64,000 nucleotides of DNA from Flavobacterium acetivorans (GCF_020911885.1 NZ_CP087132.1:3472001-3536000), one strand, 5' to 3'. Shown: positions 48,212 to 58,154, numbered from the stretch's first letter. Program-made: numbers and translations. Notes: generated from the sequence alone by a model not told the origin.

Positions 48212-49888
48212 CTATGCTTTTGCATAAGCATCATCATGCACGTTTGCCACAGCTCTTCCTGATGGATCATTCATGTTTTTGAATGCTTCATCCCACTCTA
48301 AAGCAATCTTAGTACTACAAGCCACACTGGCTTCTTGTGGCACACATAAAGCCGCTGCATCGCTAGGGAAATGCTCTGTAAAGATGGAACGATAGTAATA
48401 TTCTTCTTTAGATGTTGGGGTTTGTAATGGAAATTTATATTTTGCATTGGCCAATTGTTCGTCAGAAACTGCTTCTGCAACTACTTCTTTTAAAGTATCA
48501 ATCCAACTGTATCCAACACCATCACTAAATTGTTCTTTTTGTCTCCAAGCAACACTCTCTGGTAGCATATCTTCAAAAGCCTTACGAACGACCCATTTCT
48601 CCATTTTACGTTCACTGGTAATCATTTTATCTTTCGGATTCACTCTCATCGCCACATCCATGAATTCTTTGTCCAAAAACGGAACACGTCCTTCAATACC
48701 CCAAGCCGCTAAACTTTTGTTAGCGCGCAAACAGTCATACATGTGTAATTTACTCAACTTACGTACGGTTTCTTCATGGAATTCCTGTGCATTTGGTGCT
48801 TTATGGAAATACAAATAACCTCCAAATAATTCATCGGCGCCTTCCCCTGACAATACCATTTTAATTCCCATTGACTTAATCACTCTTGCCATCAACCACA
48901 TTGGAGTCGAAGCTCGAACTGTAGTCACGTCATAGGTTTCTAAGTTGTATATAACATCTTTCACCGCATCTAAACCTTCCTGGATAGTAAATTTAATTTC
49001 ATGGTGAATTGTACCAATATGATCCGCAACTTTACGAGCAGCTGCTAAATCCGGAGAACCTTCTAATCCTACTGAAAATGAATGCAATTGTGGATACCAA
49101 GCATCTGTAGTATCATCTGATTCAATGCGTTTTTGAGCGTATTTTTTGGCCACAGCCGAAGTAATAGAAGAATCTAAGCCTCCTGAAAGCAATACTCCGT
49201 AAGGCACATCACTCATCAATTGTCTATGAACAGCCGCTTCTAGCGCAACTTTAATATCTGAAATACTGGTTTCGTTATCTTTTACAGCATCATACTCTGT
49301 CCACTCTCTTTTGTACCATTGTACAAACTCTCCATCTTTACTAGTCATATAATGTCCTGGAGGAAACAATTGAATTTTAGTACAATAGCCTTCCAAAGCT
49401 TTCAATTCTGAAGCTACATAAAAAGTTCCATGTTGATCCCATCCAATGTACAAGGGAATAATTCCCATGTGGTCACGTGCTACAAAATACTCGTCTTTAT
49501 CTACATCATAAATGGCAAAACCGAAGATTCCATTCATTTCATCGATAAAATGAGGGCCTTTTTCTTTATAAAGTGCCAAAATAACCTCGCAGTCACTTTC
49601 TGTCTGAAAGTTATATTTTCCTTCAAATTGCTTGCGCAACTCTCTGTGGTTGTATATCTCACCATTGGCAGCCAAAACTAATTTACCGTCTTCGCTAAAT
49701 AATGGTTGCTTGCCCGAAGCCGGGTCAACAATAGCCAATCTTTCATGTGACAAAATAGCTTTATCATTGCTGAAAATCCCACTCCAATCTGGTCCGCGAT
49801 GACGAATAATTTTAGACATCTCTAACACCTGTGGTCTTAAAGTTTCAGCGTTCTGTTTTAAATCAAAGGCACATACTATTCCGCACAT
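48212..49888 (-). CDS. asnB: Asparagine synthase B (glutamine-hydrolysing)
   Basis: 558 residues, close to the 554 of E. coli AsnB. It makes asparagine from aspartate, ATP and glutamine. The N-terminal class II amidotransferase uses the nucleophile C2 after Met removal (MCGIVCAFDL), with RHRGPDWSG, HERLAIVDPASGKQP and ANGEIYNHRELR. The synthetase domain has the PP-loop YGVLLSGGLDSSITSAVAKK, then LSGEGADELFGGYLYFHKAP and GIEGRVPFLDKEFMDVAM. It is monocistronic, ending at the hairpin at 48169-48200. The start is fixed by the need for Cys at position 2. Confidence 0.97.
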   Translation of the reverse strand: MCGIVCAFDLKQNAETLRPQVLEMSKIIRHRGPDWSGIFSNDKAILSHERLAIVDPASGKQPLFSEDGKLVLAANGEIYNHRELRKQFEGKYNFQTESDCEVILALYKEKGPHFIDEMNGIFGFAIYDVDKDEYFVARDHMGIIPLYIGWDQHGTFYVASELKALEGYCTKIQLFPPGHYMTSKDGEFVQWYKREWTEYDAVKDNETSISDIKVALEAAVHRQLMSDVPYGVLLSGGLDSSITSAVAKKYAQKRIESDDTTDAWYPQLHSFSVGLEGSPDLAAARKVADHIGTIHHEIKFTIQEGLDAVKDVIYNLETYDVTTVRASTPMWLMARVIKSMGIKMVLSGEGADELFGGYLYFHKAPNAQEFHEETVRKLSKLHMYDCLRANKSLAAWGIEGRVPFLDKEFMDVAMRVNPKDKMITSERKMEKWVVRKAFEDMLPESVAWRQKEQFSDGVGYSWIDTLKEVVAEAVSDEQLANAKYKFPLQTPTSKEEYYYRSIFTEHFPSDAAALCVPQEASVACSTKIALEWDEAFKNMNDPSGRAVANVHDDAYAKA

Positions 49889-50101
49889 AACTATATATTT
49901 TAAATGTTTTTATTTATTTTGATAAGGCAAAGGTGCGTTATCAGTTATAAAAACAAAACACAAAAACAATATATGATTACATATATGAACCTAAAATTGA
50001 TTTTTACACCAAATATGTAATTTGAATGATTTTAAATGCGTTGCAAAAGTTCAAAATTTTAATTTTTAACAAAAACGCAAAGCAAATAAGCTACAGAAAG
50101 A

Positions 50102-50551
50102 CTATGCTATTTCCTCGATGGTATATTTTGTAGTATTAATTTCAAAGCTAAAACCTACTTTATTCCCCATTAAATGAGCTCCCAGCGGAGATTGTGGAGA
50201 CAAAGCAATAACATTAATTCCGTCGATATTTATTTTTGGCAATGCTAAACTGAGATACAGATAAATTCCATTAGCCTTCACCAAGCTCCCAACAATAATG
50301 GTTTCAGCGATTGCATTAGAATCAATTTTATCTAAAACAGCTTTTTGAGCAAGCACTTCACTCAGCTTAGTATTGAGTTTTTCCTGCTCCAGATGCATCA
50401 TCGACAAAGCAGTTTCATGCTTATCACCAGCAGAACCTTTGGCATCATTTTTAGAATCTTCGGTCAAAGCCGTAATCATATCTCTGAAAACGTCTATTCT
50501 GTCTTGAACCAATTGCAAATAGTACTGATATATTTTTTGTTTGAAAGTCAT
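50102..50551 (-). CDS. GreA/GreB C-terminal-domain protein
   Basis: 149 residues. The first 80 form a helical region (QDRIDVFRDMITALTEDSKNDAKGSAGDKHETALSMMHLEQEKLNTKLSEVLAQKAVLD), shorter than but reminiscent of the Gre coiled coil. The C-terminal 65 residues match the Gre/Rnk FKBP-like domain: TIIVGSLVKANGIYLYLSLAL, then VIALSPQSPLGAHLMGNKVGFSFEI. Classical GreA has about 158 residues with a longer coiled coil and acidic tip. Here the tip could be the D/E-rich LTEDSKND stretch, but this is uncertain. It may bind the RNA polymerase secondary channel. It is a small stand-alone gene. Confidence 0.75.
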   Translation of the reverse strand: MTFKQKIYQYYLQLVQDRIDVFRDMITALTEDSKNDAKGSAGDKHETALSMMHLEQEKLNTKLSEVLAQKAVLDKIDSNAIAETIIVGSLVKANGIYLYLSLALPKINIDGINVIALSPQSPLGAHLMGNKVGFSFEINTTKYTIEEIA

Positions 50552-50774
50552 ATTTTTTATTTTTAACTATATAATGAGAACAAAACCGGCAGCTTTTACA
50601 AAAACAGAAAACCTCTTCTTGTCCATAAAAGCGTCCAAAGTTAGGCTATTATTCCAAAGCCAGAGCCTTTTCTCAGAATCCCTTTAGACTTTCTTATGAA
50701 ACTTTAACAGGAATTTTTAACTTTACAAAAAAGCAATCTATATTTTTAACCTCTTAAACTAAAAAATAAAAACT

Positions 50775-51320
50775 ATGAAAAAATCGACACTTCTTGCCAC
50801 AGCAGTCTGTGCCCTTGTGATGCTTTTATCTGCTAATGCAAATGCACAAAAATTCCCTGATCTTGACAAAAGCCCTTTGGATGCGGCTTGGTTCCCTAAT
50901 GATTATAAAGACGCTAATAAAACGGTAAGAGTAATCTATAGCCGACCTCAACTAAAAGGACGTAGTCTTAACGAATTAGCCCCAAATGGAAAAGTTTGGA
51001 GAACCGGAGCCAATGAAGCTGTAGAAATAAGCTTTTTTACTGATCTGTATCTTGGTAAAACCAAAATAAAGGCAGGCACTTATACCTTGTATACTATCCC
51101 AGGGGAAAAAGAATGGACTGTTATCATCAACAAAGATCGAAACGTTTGGGGAGCCTATACTTATAAATCAGAGAAAGATGTAGCGCGTTTGACTGTTCCG
51201 GTAACTACCGCCGACGATTATCTGGAAGCTTTTTCAATGGTTTTTACCAAATCTGACAATGGGGTAATTCTTAATTTAGGTTGGGATAAAATGCGTGTTG
51301 CTATTCCTTTTATCAAATAA
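50775..51320 (+). CDS. Secreted DUF2911 protein
   Basis: 181 residues. A signal peptide (STLLATAVCALVMLLSANANAQ) is followed by a single DUF2911 domain: VRVIYSRPQLKGRSLNELAPNGKVWRTGANEAVEISF, KIKAGTYTLYTIPGEKEWTVIINKD, and LEAFSMVFTKSDNGVILNLGWDKMRVAIPF. It is a periplasmic or exported beta-sandwich protein of unknown function, widespread in Bacteroidota. The RTGANEA segment is the most conserved part of the family. It is monocistronic; the palindromic repeat at 51346-51438 follows it. Confidence 0.92.
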   Translation: MKKSTLLATAVCALVMLLSANANAQKFPDLDKSPLDAAWFPNDYKDANKTVRVIYSRPQLKGRSLNELAPNGKVWRTGANEAVEISFFTDLYLGKTKIKAGTYTLYTIPGEKEWTVIINKDRNVWGAYTYKSEKDVARLTVPVTTADDYLEAFSMVFTKSDNGVILNLGWDKMRVAIPFIK

Positions 51321-51345
51321 AGCATCCTAAATTTACTTATTTTTT

Positions 51346-51438
51346 ACCGCAAAAAACACAACGATTTCACAGGTAGCGCAAAGAATTATAAAAATAAAAC
51401 TTAGCGAACTTAGCATGAATCTTTGTGTTCTTTGCGGT
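51346..51438. repeat. GCAAAG-type palindromic element
   Basis: ACCGCAAAAAACACAA (51346-51361) pairs with TTGTGTTCTTTGCGGT (51423-51438), 16-bp arms with one mismatch. The interior has GCGCAAAGAATT and TTAGCGAACTTAGC. The arms belong to the same family as the direct copies near 17.5 and 18.6 kb. It fills the gap between two convergent genes and may act as a terminator. Confidence 0.7.
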
Positions 51439-51450
51439 TAAATTTTTATT

Positions 51451-53202
51451 TTAAAAATCAAACTTATAATTGGCACCAACTACAATTTGGAAACCCTGAA
51501 CCGGATAATTCAACCATTTTTGATACGCCTGATTGGTAATATTATTGGCTCTCAAGAAACCAGTCAATCTGTCGCTGTATTTATACCCTAAATGAGCATT
51601 TACATCAAAATAACTATCTAGAGTTGTTGCTGAATAATTAGCTACAATATTCGTGTTCGTTTTGATATCCTTGCGATCGCCAACATAGAAAACCGCCGCT
51701 CCTGCATACCATTTTTCAGTAATATTAAAATCAATATTCGAGTTCAGTTTCACCGTTGGTAAATTCCAAGCTTCAGCCTGAAAGTCATTGGTAAAACTAT
51801 TAAAAGTTCCGCTTACTCCAAAAGTCACATTGTCCGAAAAATCTGCTTTTAAATCTCCCGAAAAACTCAAAGTTCTCATATCATCATAAACAACTTGCAT
51901 TGAATTTCCAAAAGCATAATCTTCGTTTGTAATGTCTTCACTATAATCATTGCTCTTATACAATGCTTTATTTCTTTCATTTCTATACGAACCACGAATA
52001 TTATAACTCACATTATTCGCTAATTTTCCTTTCAATCCTGCAAAAACATCATATTGCTTGTCTGTAGGAGCAATATTTAAAGTTGGTGATAAAAATGAAT
52101 TTCCGTCAACAAAATCCAGATAAGAGTTTTGTTCCAAACTTCCTTCGGCTCCGGCATAAAAAATCATCAAATCGCCCACTACCTTATACGAAGCATTAAT
52201 ATTTGGATACACAAAAAATTTATTGTTGCTATTTTCAGTATCAATACTATAAAATACTGATGCTCCTAAATTTAATGTCCAATCATCCTGTTGCATCACA
52301 AAACTAGGCGAAACACCCAAATTAGTATAACCGTATTTTAACAGTTGCGCATTATTCATGTAGTTCTTTTCAAAACTCCCGCCTACATAATCAACAATAA
52401 TGTTTGTTTTGACAGCTTCCTCCATCACATCAAACTGCAAAGAAGGTTTGATGAAAAATCTATTTTCGGCAGAACCAAAATTATCCGTAAAATGGCTGAA
52501 TTTAGCCGCAGCCTCATTAAAAAACCCTTCTTTAAAACTAATCTTACTACCTAAAGAAAAAGTAGTATAACTATGTTGAGGATCGATTCCGTTTAACAAA
52601 TCTGCTCTCCCAGAAGGCATTAATGTATTTCCAAAACCTTCCGGTAATCCATACCAGTTATAAATCTGATTTTGATAGCCTAAATCAATATTCCAGGACA
52701 TATCCTTATAATTAGAACCATAAGTCAAATCGACCGAAGTATCATAAAAACGATCATCAAGCTCCACTCCGCTTATTCCACCTTGCGAAGAAAGATGGCG
52801 AAACATCCCGCCTACATAATCGTTATTATTCAATTGATGATTCACAAATAATTCTGCATTAAGAGTTCTGTAATTCCCAAATCCTAAAGTAGCATAATTA
52901 TCATACAAACGGGCTTGTTTTGTTTTATCCACTCCTTCGGCTTTTCCTTTAGAAGGTGTAAAAGTGGAGGCAACAGGAAAAGAGAAAATCGAATACTTAA
53001 TCGTTTCTTTCTTGGCATTTCCGGCATCATCCAGAACGGGTGCTTCCGGCACTTTGAAAGCGTCCGAAAGTGTTGCCGTATAAGGTTTCACCACATTAAC
53101 CACCTCTGAACCAATATTCTCATCCTTCTTTTGGGCAAAAGAAAGCTGAAAAACCATTAACAACAGCACAATACTAATTTTATTTTGGAAATTGAATTTC
53201 AT
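51451..53202 (-). CDS. TonB-dependent-receptor-like outer-membrane barrel without a plug
   Basis: 583 residues. A signal peptide (ISIVLLLMVFQLSFAQ) precedes a short linker (KDENIGSEVVNVVKPYTATLSDAFKVPEAPVLDD) and then beta-barrel strands ending GFQIVVGANYKFDF, a typical outer-membrane terminus. The barrel resembles the C-terminal part of TonB-dependent receptors (LGYKYSDRLTGFLRANNITNQAYQKW is a receptor-type late strand). The plug domain and TonB box are absent, so it is probably not a TonB-gated importer. It lies 122 bp downstream of the large TPR gene on the same strand, likely as an operon. Function unknown. Confidence 0.8.
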   Translation of the reverse strand: MKFNFQNKISIVLLLMVFQLSFAQKKDENIGSEVVNVVKPYTATLSDAFKVPEAPVLDDAGNAKKETIKYSIFSFPVASTFTPSKGKAEGVDKTKQARLYDNYATLGFGNYRTLNAELFVNHQLNNNDYVGGMFRHLSSQGGISGVELDDRFYDTSVDLTYGSNYKDMSWNIDLGYQNQIYNWYGLPEGFGNTLMPSGRADLLNGIDPQHSYTTFSLGSKISFKEGFFNEAAAKFSHFTDNFGSAENRFFIKPSLQFDVMEEAVKTNIIVDYVGGSFEKNYMNNAQLLKYGYTNLGVSPSFVMQQDDWTLNLGASVFYSIDTENSNNKFFVYPNINASYKVVGDLMIFYAGAEGSLEQNSYLDFVDGNSFLSPTLNIAPTDKQYDVFAGLKGKLANNVSYNIRGSYRNERNKALYKSNDYSEDITNEDYAFGNSMQVVYDDMRTLSFSGDLKADFSDNVTFGVSGTFNSFTNDFQAEAWNLPTVKLNSNIDFNITEKWYAGAAVFYVGDRKDIKTNTNIVANYSATTLDSYFDVNAHLGYKYSDRLTGFLRANNITNQAYQKWLNYPVQGFQIVVGANYKFDF

Positions 53203-53220
53203 GTTTTTTATATTTTTTTC

Positions 53221-53251
53221 CTCTTCCCAACCCTCTTCAAAGGAGAAGGCG
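53221..53251. repeat. Short GC-richer hairpin repeat
   Basis: CTCTTCCCAACCCTCTTC, then AAAGGAGAAGGCG, forms a short hairpin (CCTTCTC with GAAGAGG around a purine loop on the minus strand). It resembles the CCCTCTCCAAAGGAGAGGG-type small repeats found between Flavobacterium genes. It lies between the TPR and barrel genes. Confidence 0.4.
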
Positions 53252-53324
53252 TTGTAACAAGGATAATTTTTATGTTAATTTAATACCGTTACATCTCTGT
53301 ATCTGTATTCTATTTTCTTTACTT

Positions 53325-56300
53325 TTATTTAGATATTGACGAATTGGTTTTAGATTCTTCAGCATTGATGCGATCCAATTCCGTTTGCGCTTCTGAAACA
53401 ACATCAGGAAAATCAGTAAAATTCTGAATAACATTGTCTAAAATGTAAGTCGCCTGAAAACTGTCTTTCAATCCATAAAAGTTTTTAGCCATCAAAACCA
53501 ATCCTTTTGCACCAAAATAACGGTAAGCCGAATAATTTTTAGCCAGTTTTTGAACCACTACATTTGAAGCCTCAAATTTCCCGTCTTTGTTTTTAAAATA
53601 AGCATCATAATACAAAGCTTCTGCTGCCAACTCTCCTTTGGCAATGCTCAACAACTTGGCATAACCTGCTCTGGCTTTGGCTTCATCACCTGTATGTACG
53701 GCTGAACGAGCGATAATAATTTGGGCATCACTTCGTACATTATCATCTGTTTTTGGATTATTCAAAACCTTATCGGCATAGATAACCGAGTTAGAATAAT
53801 CTTTTTGGTCATAATAGCATTTCATCAAATTAGATTGTGCAAAGATTTTATTTTGAGGAAAATCAGCTTCATTTTCTAAACGAGTTAATACTGGAATTGC
53901 TTTCGCTTTTTCGTTATTATCTAAGAAAACCTGAGACAATCTTGCCAAAGATTGTTCTGTAAACTCACTTCTAGGCTCTTTAATCACATACTCATAATTA
54001 GGTATTGATTTGTCTTTTTGCCCTTCGGAAAAATAAGCTTGGGCTAAATAGAAATTAGCATTTAACGAATGAATTCCTCTTGGAAAACTAGAAATATAAG
54101 CGGTAAAACCGGAGATCGCCTGCTTATTGTTGTTTTGCTCAAATTGTTTCAAAGCCGATTCATAGGTATCATTATCCAAATCAACATCCGTAACTGCAAC
54201 AAAGTCTAATGTTCTTACCCAAGTTGCATATTCATCTACCCTTCCACCGTCAACATAAATCAATCTCGCTGTCGAAACCGCTTCCAGCGCTTCGGGAGTT
54301 TTAGGAAAATCGGCCGCTACTTTTTTAAATTTAGTCAAAGCTTCAGCATTTCGATCTGAATTATAATAAATCAATCCTTGACGCAAAACCGCTTTAGCAG
54401 TATAAGATCCGTTTTTGAACTCATTGATTAAACGGTCATAGGTTTTCAATGCTAAATCCTGCTTGCCGCTGGCCACATAAGTTCCGGCTAATTCATACAT
54501 CGCATCATCTCTCAAATTTGATTTAGGATACAATTGCAAGAAAGAATTCAGTTCTTCTATTTTTCGATCATTCTTAGAAACAAACCCATAACAAATTGCT
54601 TTTTGATAAAAAGCATAATCCGCATCAAGACCTTTAAATTCAATCACTTTATTATAAGCATCCATAGCTGGCCAGTACTTAGAACTCACAAATTGACAAT
54701 CTCCTAATCGCAAATAGGAATCATTCAATCGTACTTTATCGTCTTTTACCTTATCAATCTGAGCCTGGAAATGCGTTGCAGCCTGCTCATATTCTTTCAG
54801 CTTAAAATAAGCATAAGCGGTATTGTAATTGCTGTTTTTATACTCTGGTGTTGAAGCAGCACGAGGCAATCCCGAGAATTGCTTGAAACTCAACAATGCA
54901 TTTTTATAATCGTCCAATACATACTCAGTTTCTCCTTTCCAGAAAGTGGCTCTGGCAGTAAACTCGGCATCTATTTGTCCTTCAATAGATTTTTTGAACA
55001 TTTTTGCAGCCTCTTGATAATCCCTGTCTACATACAGTTCTAAACCTCTGTAAAAAGTAACTTTTTGATAGGCCAATTTATTCTCCCCACTTTTATTTTT
55101 TTCCAATAAAACCAAAGCTTCTTTGTAATTCTTTGAAGAAATATAAGAGTCAATAAGCAATTTTTCTATGACTGAACGGCTGGAGTTGTTTGGGTATTTT
55201 TTTATAAATCCTAACAAAACAGAAGGAACACTTTGATACGAATTTCCCAATTCATAACTCAATTTCGCATAATTCAAGCTGGCATCCTCTTGTATTGCGG
55301 GATCAAACGCCATCTCGGATGCATTTTTAAACGCATTCAAGGCTTCTTGTTTTTTATCTAAATTCAAATAACTTTCTCCTAAATGATAATAGGCATTTTG
55401 AGCAACGAAATCTTTCCCGCTCACAATTTTATTGAATTGAGAAATGGCGTTTTCAAAATCATTTTGCTTGTAATAAGCATAGCCCAACTGGTAAAAATCA
55501 GTATTGTTCCATTTTCCTTTTTTTCCTTTGTAAGCCGCCAAATATGGAATTGCCTGATCGTACTTTTTTAAATTGAAATAGCTTTCACCAATAATTTTAT
55601 TCAACTCTGATTTTTCTAAAGCATTTGATTTTGCCATGGCTTTCTCGCCTAATTCAATTGCTTTTTGGAAATTCCCCAACTTAAAATTCATATCGGCCTG
55701 ATAATACGAAAGCTTTTCTTTGTATTTTTCTTCGCCGGAAACTTCATCAAAATATTTAGTAGCTTCCTTATAATCATCACCTTCATAAGCCATAAAACCC
55801 AAATAATATTTGGCTTGTGAACCGTATTCTTTTGAATTCACCACTTTATTTAAGTAGGTCGTAGCTTCTTTTTTATTCTTAGAACTAAAAAAAGCATATC
55901 CTTTTTGGAAATTAAATTTATCGCGATCTGCAGAACTAAGTTGGCTTTCATCAACTTTTTGAAACCATTGCAAAGCTTGCGGATAGTTTCCTTGGTCAAA
56001 ATAATAATGTGCTACCTCTATAAAAGCCTGGTTGCTCTTAGCACTTGTAGGATAATCTGAAACAAAGCGTTCCATCAAATCATCGGCATTGGGATGATTG
56101 AGTCGGATAGCACAAGTTGCATCATAATAAGCGCAATCGGATTTCAACTCCTCATTTTTTGTTTCTGATTTTACTTTATCAAAAATAATTTGAGCCGAAG
56201 CGTATTGATTGTCTTTAAAAAGAGACACCGCCTTGTTAAAATCCTTTAAGTCATGGGTGTATATCGATGATTTTTGTGCCGAAACGCTTAAAGTCTGAAC

Positions 56301-56339
56301 AAAAATCAGTAAAAAGAAGAGCCAGGAAAGTTTACGCAT
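53325..56339 (-). CDS. Large periplasmic tetratricopeptide-repeat protein
   Basis: 1004 residues. A signal peptide (LSWLFFLLIFVQTLSVSAQ) is followed by TPR helices along almost the whole length, with units such as AYYHLGESYLNLDKKQEALNAFKNA, KYYLGFMAYEGDDYKEATKYFDEV and AKYYLGF. Roughly two dozen 34-residue-like units can be traced. TPR arrays form superhelical scaffolds for protein-protein contacts. No catalytic motif is present. With the plug-less barrel downstream it forms a conserved-looking pair, suggesting an envelope assembly or scaffolding role; that is inference. Confidence 0.88.
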   Translation of the reverse strand: MRKLSWLFFLLIFVQTLSVSAQKSSIYTHDLKDFNKAVSLFKDNQYASAQIIFDKVKSETKNEELKSDCAYYDATCAIRLNHPNADDLMERFVSDYPTSAKSNQAFIEVAHYYFDQGNYPQALQWFQKVDESQLSSADRDKFNFQKGYAFFSSKNKKEATTYLNKVVNSKEYGSQAKYYLGFMAYEGDDYKEATKYFDEVSGEEKYKEKLSYYQADMNFKLGNFQKAIELGEKAMAKSNALEKSELNKIIGESYFNLKKYDQAIPYLAAYKGKKGKWNNTDFYQLGYAYYKQNDFENAISQFNKIVSGKDFVAQNAYYHLGESYLNLDKKQEALNAFKNASEMAFDPAIQEDASLNYAKLSYELGNSYQSVPSVLLGFIKKYPNNSSRSVIEKLLIDSYISSKNYKEALVLLEKNKSGENKLAYQKVTFYRGLELYVDRDYQEAAKMFKKSIEGQIDAEFTARATFWKGETEYVLDDYKNALLSFKQFSGLPRAASTPEYKNSNYNTAYAYFKLKEYEQAATHFQAQIDKVKDDKVRLNDSYLRLGDCQFVSSKYWPAMDAYNKVIEFKGLDADYAFYQKAICYGFVSKNDRKIEELNSFLQLYPKSNLRDDAMYELAGTYVASGKQDLALKTYDRLINEFKNGSYTAKAVLRQGLIYYNSDRNAEALTKFKKVAADFPKTPEALEAVSTARLIYVDGGRVDEYATWVRTLDFVAVTDVDLDNDTYESALKQFEQNNNKQAISGFTAYISSFPRGIHSLNANFYLAQAYFSEGQKDKSIPNYEYVIKEPRSEFTEQSLARLSQVFLDNNEKAKAIPVLTRLENEADFPQNKIFAQSNLMKCYYDQKDYSNSVIYADKVLNNPKTDDNVRSDAQIIIARSAVHTGDEAKARAGYAKLLSIAKGELAAEALYYDAYFKNKDGKFEASNVVVQKLAKNYSAYRYFGAKGLVLMAKNFYGLKDSFQATYILDNVIQNFTDFPDVVSEAQTELDRINAEESKTNSSISK

Positions 56340-56612
56340 TTTTATTTTATTTTTATAATATTCAAATGTATCATATTCTACGGTCTATAACGGCTTGCAA
56401 ATCGCTTTTATTATGAACATTTTTTTAAACATGGCCACTTTAACATTTTAAGAAAATTACTATTTAAACCCAAAAACCACAAATTAAACCCTAATACTGC
56501 AAGAACGCCTTCTTTTTAAAATGATCCTCGACAGGAATACTCTTTATTGCTAAAATTTATTTTGAATACAAGCGTTATCTTATTACTTTTACCCAATAAA
56601 CAAATAGTAACT

Positions 56613-57296
56613 ATGTCTCAAGCTGTACTGTCTTTAAAAAACGCAACCATTTATCAAGAGGATAAAGTAATTTTATCTAAAATTAATTTGGAAGTAAACC
56701 ACGGTGAATTCTTATACATCATTGGAAAAACAGGATCAGGAAAAAGTAGCTTAATGAAAACACTTTATGCCGACTTACCACTAACCGAAGGAGAAGGCCA
56801 TGTTGTAGATTTTGATTTAGGAACTTTAAAAGAAGATGATATCCCATTTTTGAGAAGAAAAATTGGAATTGTTTTCCAAGATTTCAAATTATTACCAGAC
56901 CGTACCATAAAAGACAATATGCTTTTTGTTCTAAAAGCAACCGGTTGGGTTGATAAAGATGAAATGGATCGTAAAATTGATGAAGTGCTCGATAAGGTAG
57001 GCATGAAAGAATATGCCAATAAGATGCCGCATCAAATATCAGGAGGAGAACAACAACGCGTTGCCATTGCCAGAGCTTTGCTTAACGACCCGGAACTTAT
57101 CCTTGCCGATGAACCTACCGGAAACCTTGATCCACAAACCAGCGCCGAAGTACTGGAGCTTTTAAGACAAATAAACGCAAACGGAAAAACAATCATTATG
57201 GCAACCCATGATTATGCTTTATTGATGAAATTCCCATCGAAAACCTTGAAATGCGAGGATACTAAAATTTTCGAAGTGGTTCAAAGAGCCGTTTAA
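56613..57296 (+). CDS. ftsE: Cell-division ABC transporter ATP-binding protein FtsE
   Basis: 227 residues from the ATG at 56613 ([15 protein letters not shown]). A start at 56547 would add 22 hydrophobic residues absent from the family, so it is rejected. Walker A is GKTGSGKSS at 38-46, the Q-loop is in [18 protein letters not shown], the signature is [15 protein letters not shown] and Walker B is [13 protein letters not shown]. The [14 protein letters not shown] motif is typical of FtsE, which with FtsX activates cell-wall hydrolases at the septum. No ftsX is adjacent, which is common in this phylum. A LolD-like assignment is the main alternative. A strong terminator follows. Confidence 0.9.
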   Translation: MSQAVLSLKNATIYQEDKVILSKINLEVNHGEFLYIIGKTGSGKSSLMKTLYADLPLTEGEGHVVDFDLGTLKEDDIPFLRRKIGIVFQDFKLLPDRTIKDNMLFVLKATGWVDKDEMDRKIDEVLDKVGMKEYANKMPHQISGGEQQRVAIARALLNDPELILADEPTGNLDPQTSAEVLELLRQINANGKTIIMATHDYALLMKFPSKTLKCEDTKIFEVVQRAV

Positions 57297-57315
57297 TATT
57301 TTCGCACTTATTCCG

Positions 57316-57363
57316 AATATCCTGTTTTTAGTTAAGAATTATTTAAACTAAAAGCAGGATATT
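57316..57363 (+). terminator. Bidirectional terminator between ftsE and the UPF0126 gene
   Basis: An 18-bp stem (AATATCCTGTTTTTAGTT with AACTAAAAGCAGGATATT, one wobble) and a 12-nt loop, between converging genes. Confidence 0.88.
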
Positions 57364-57378
57364 TTGTTTAGCACCGTT

Positions 57379-57981
57379 TTATTTATTTCCCAAAGCAGGC
57401 AAATACCACTTGAATTTGACCGCCATCAAGCGTATCGAAATAATAACCAAAGAAGTGGTCAGGTACAAAATATCATCATCGAGATGGAATTTTTTCAAAA
57501 TAAAAAACACAATCCCACCCAGAATACAAATAGTGGCATAAATTTCTTTTCTAAAAATCACTGGGATTTCATTACATAAAATATCTCTTGTTACACCGCC
57601 AAAACAGGCCGTCATAGTTCCAATAGCGATACATATAATAGGATGCAAACCTACATTAATCCCCTTTTCAAGACCTATTAAAGTAAAAACTCCTAAACCA
57701 ATGGTATCAAACAAAAATAAAGATGTTCGCAATTTATCCATTTTTTTTCTGAACAATAAAGTGATTAAAAAACCCACAATTATTACATAAACATATTTTA
57801 AATCCAGCATCCATCCCACTGGAGTTCTCCCAATCATAACATCACGCAATGTTCCGCCTCCAACGGCAGTCACAAAAGCAATGATAAAAACCCCAAAAGG
57901 GTCTAATTTTTTATTCATAGCCGTTAATGCACCTGACATGGCAAAAGCCATTGTCCCTATGATGTCTAATAAATGAAACAT
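57379..57981 (-). CDS. UPF0126/TRIC-type trimeric cation channel protein
   Basis: 201 residues from the ATG at 57981 (MFHLLDIIGTMAFAMSGALTAMNKKLD). The frame is open to 58218, but those 79 residues are not membrane-like, overlap the divergent gene and include the -7 element at 58038-58045. Seven membrane helices form two repeated glycine-rich halves: GVFIIAFVTAVGGGTLRDVMIG and PIICIAIGTMTACFGGVTRDILCNEIP. The paired GGGTxRD/GGVxRD motifs are the hallmark of the family, which includes E. coli YadS/YicG and bacterial TRIC channels. K+ or amino-acid transport is likely; the ion is not determined here. Confidence 0.92.
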   Translation of the reverse strand: MFHLLDIIGTMAFAMSGALTAMNKKLDPFGVFIIAFVTAVGGGTLRDVMIGRTPVGWMLDLKYVYVIIVGFLITLLFRKKMDKLRTSLFLFDTIGLGVFTLIGLEKGINVGLHPIICIAIGTMTACFGGVTRDILCNEIPVIFRKEIYATICILGGIVFFILKKFHLDDDILYLTTSLVIISIRLMAVKFKWYLPALGNK

Positions 57982-58037
57982 GTTTATTTTGGATTTAGAT
58001 TGCAGAAAAACTGTTTTTGAATCAAAAACAATCAAAG

Positions 58038-58045
58038 CAAAATTA
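58038..58045 (-). promoter_or_regulatory. -7 element of the UPF0126 gene
   Basis: TAATTTTG on the minus strand, perfect consensus, 56 nt upstream of the ATG at 57981. It supports the short start. No clear -33 TTG is seen. Confidence 0.5.
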
Positions 58046-58154
58046 AAGAAAAATACTTGCGTAAAACAGTTCTGACAAAATAAATAAGCAGCTTCTTTTT
58101 CGCAGATTAGCGAATATTCTATTTTAATTTTATAAAAACTGTATTTTCTCTGTG

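Noticed and set aside
56340..56612. Search for ftsX or a small gene before ftsE
   Set aside because: The 273-bp gap is AT-rich with no sustained frame. The frame opening at 56547 is just an extension of ftsE.
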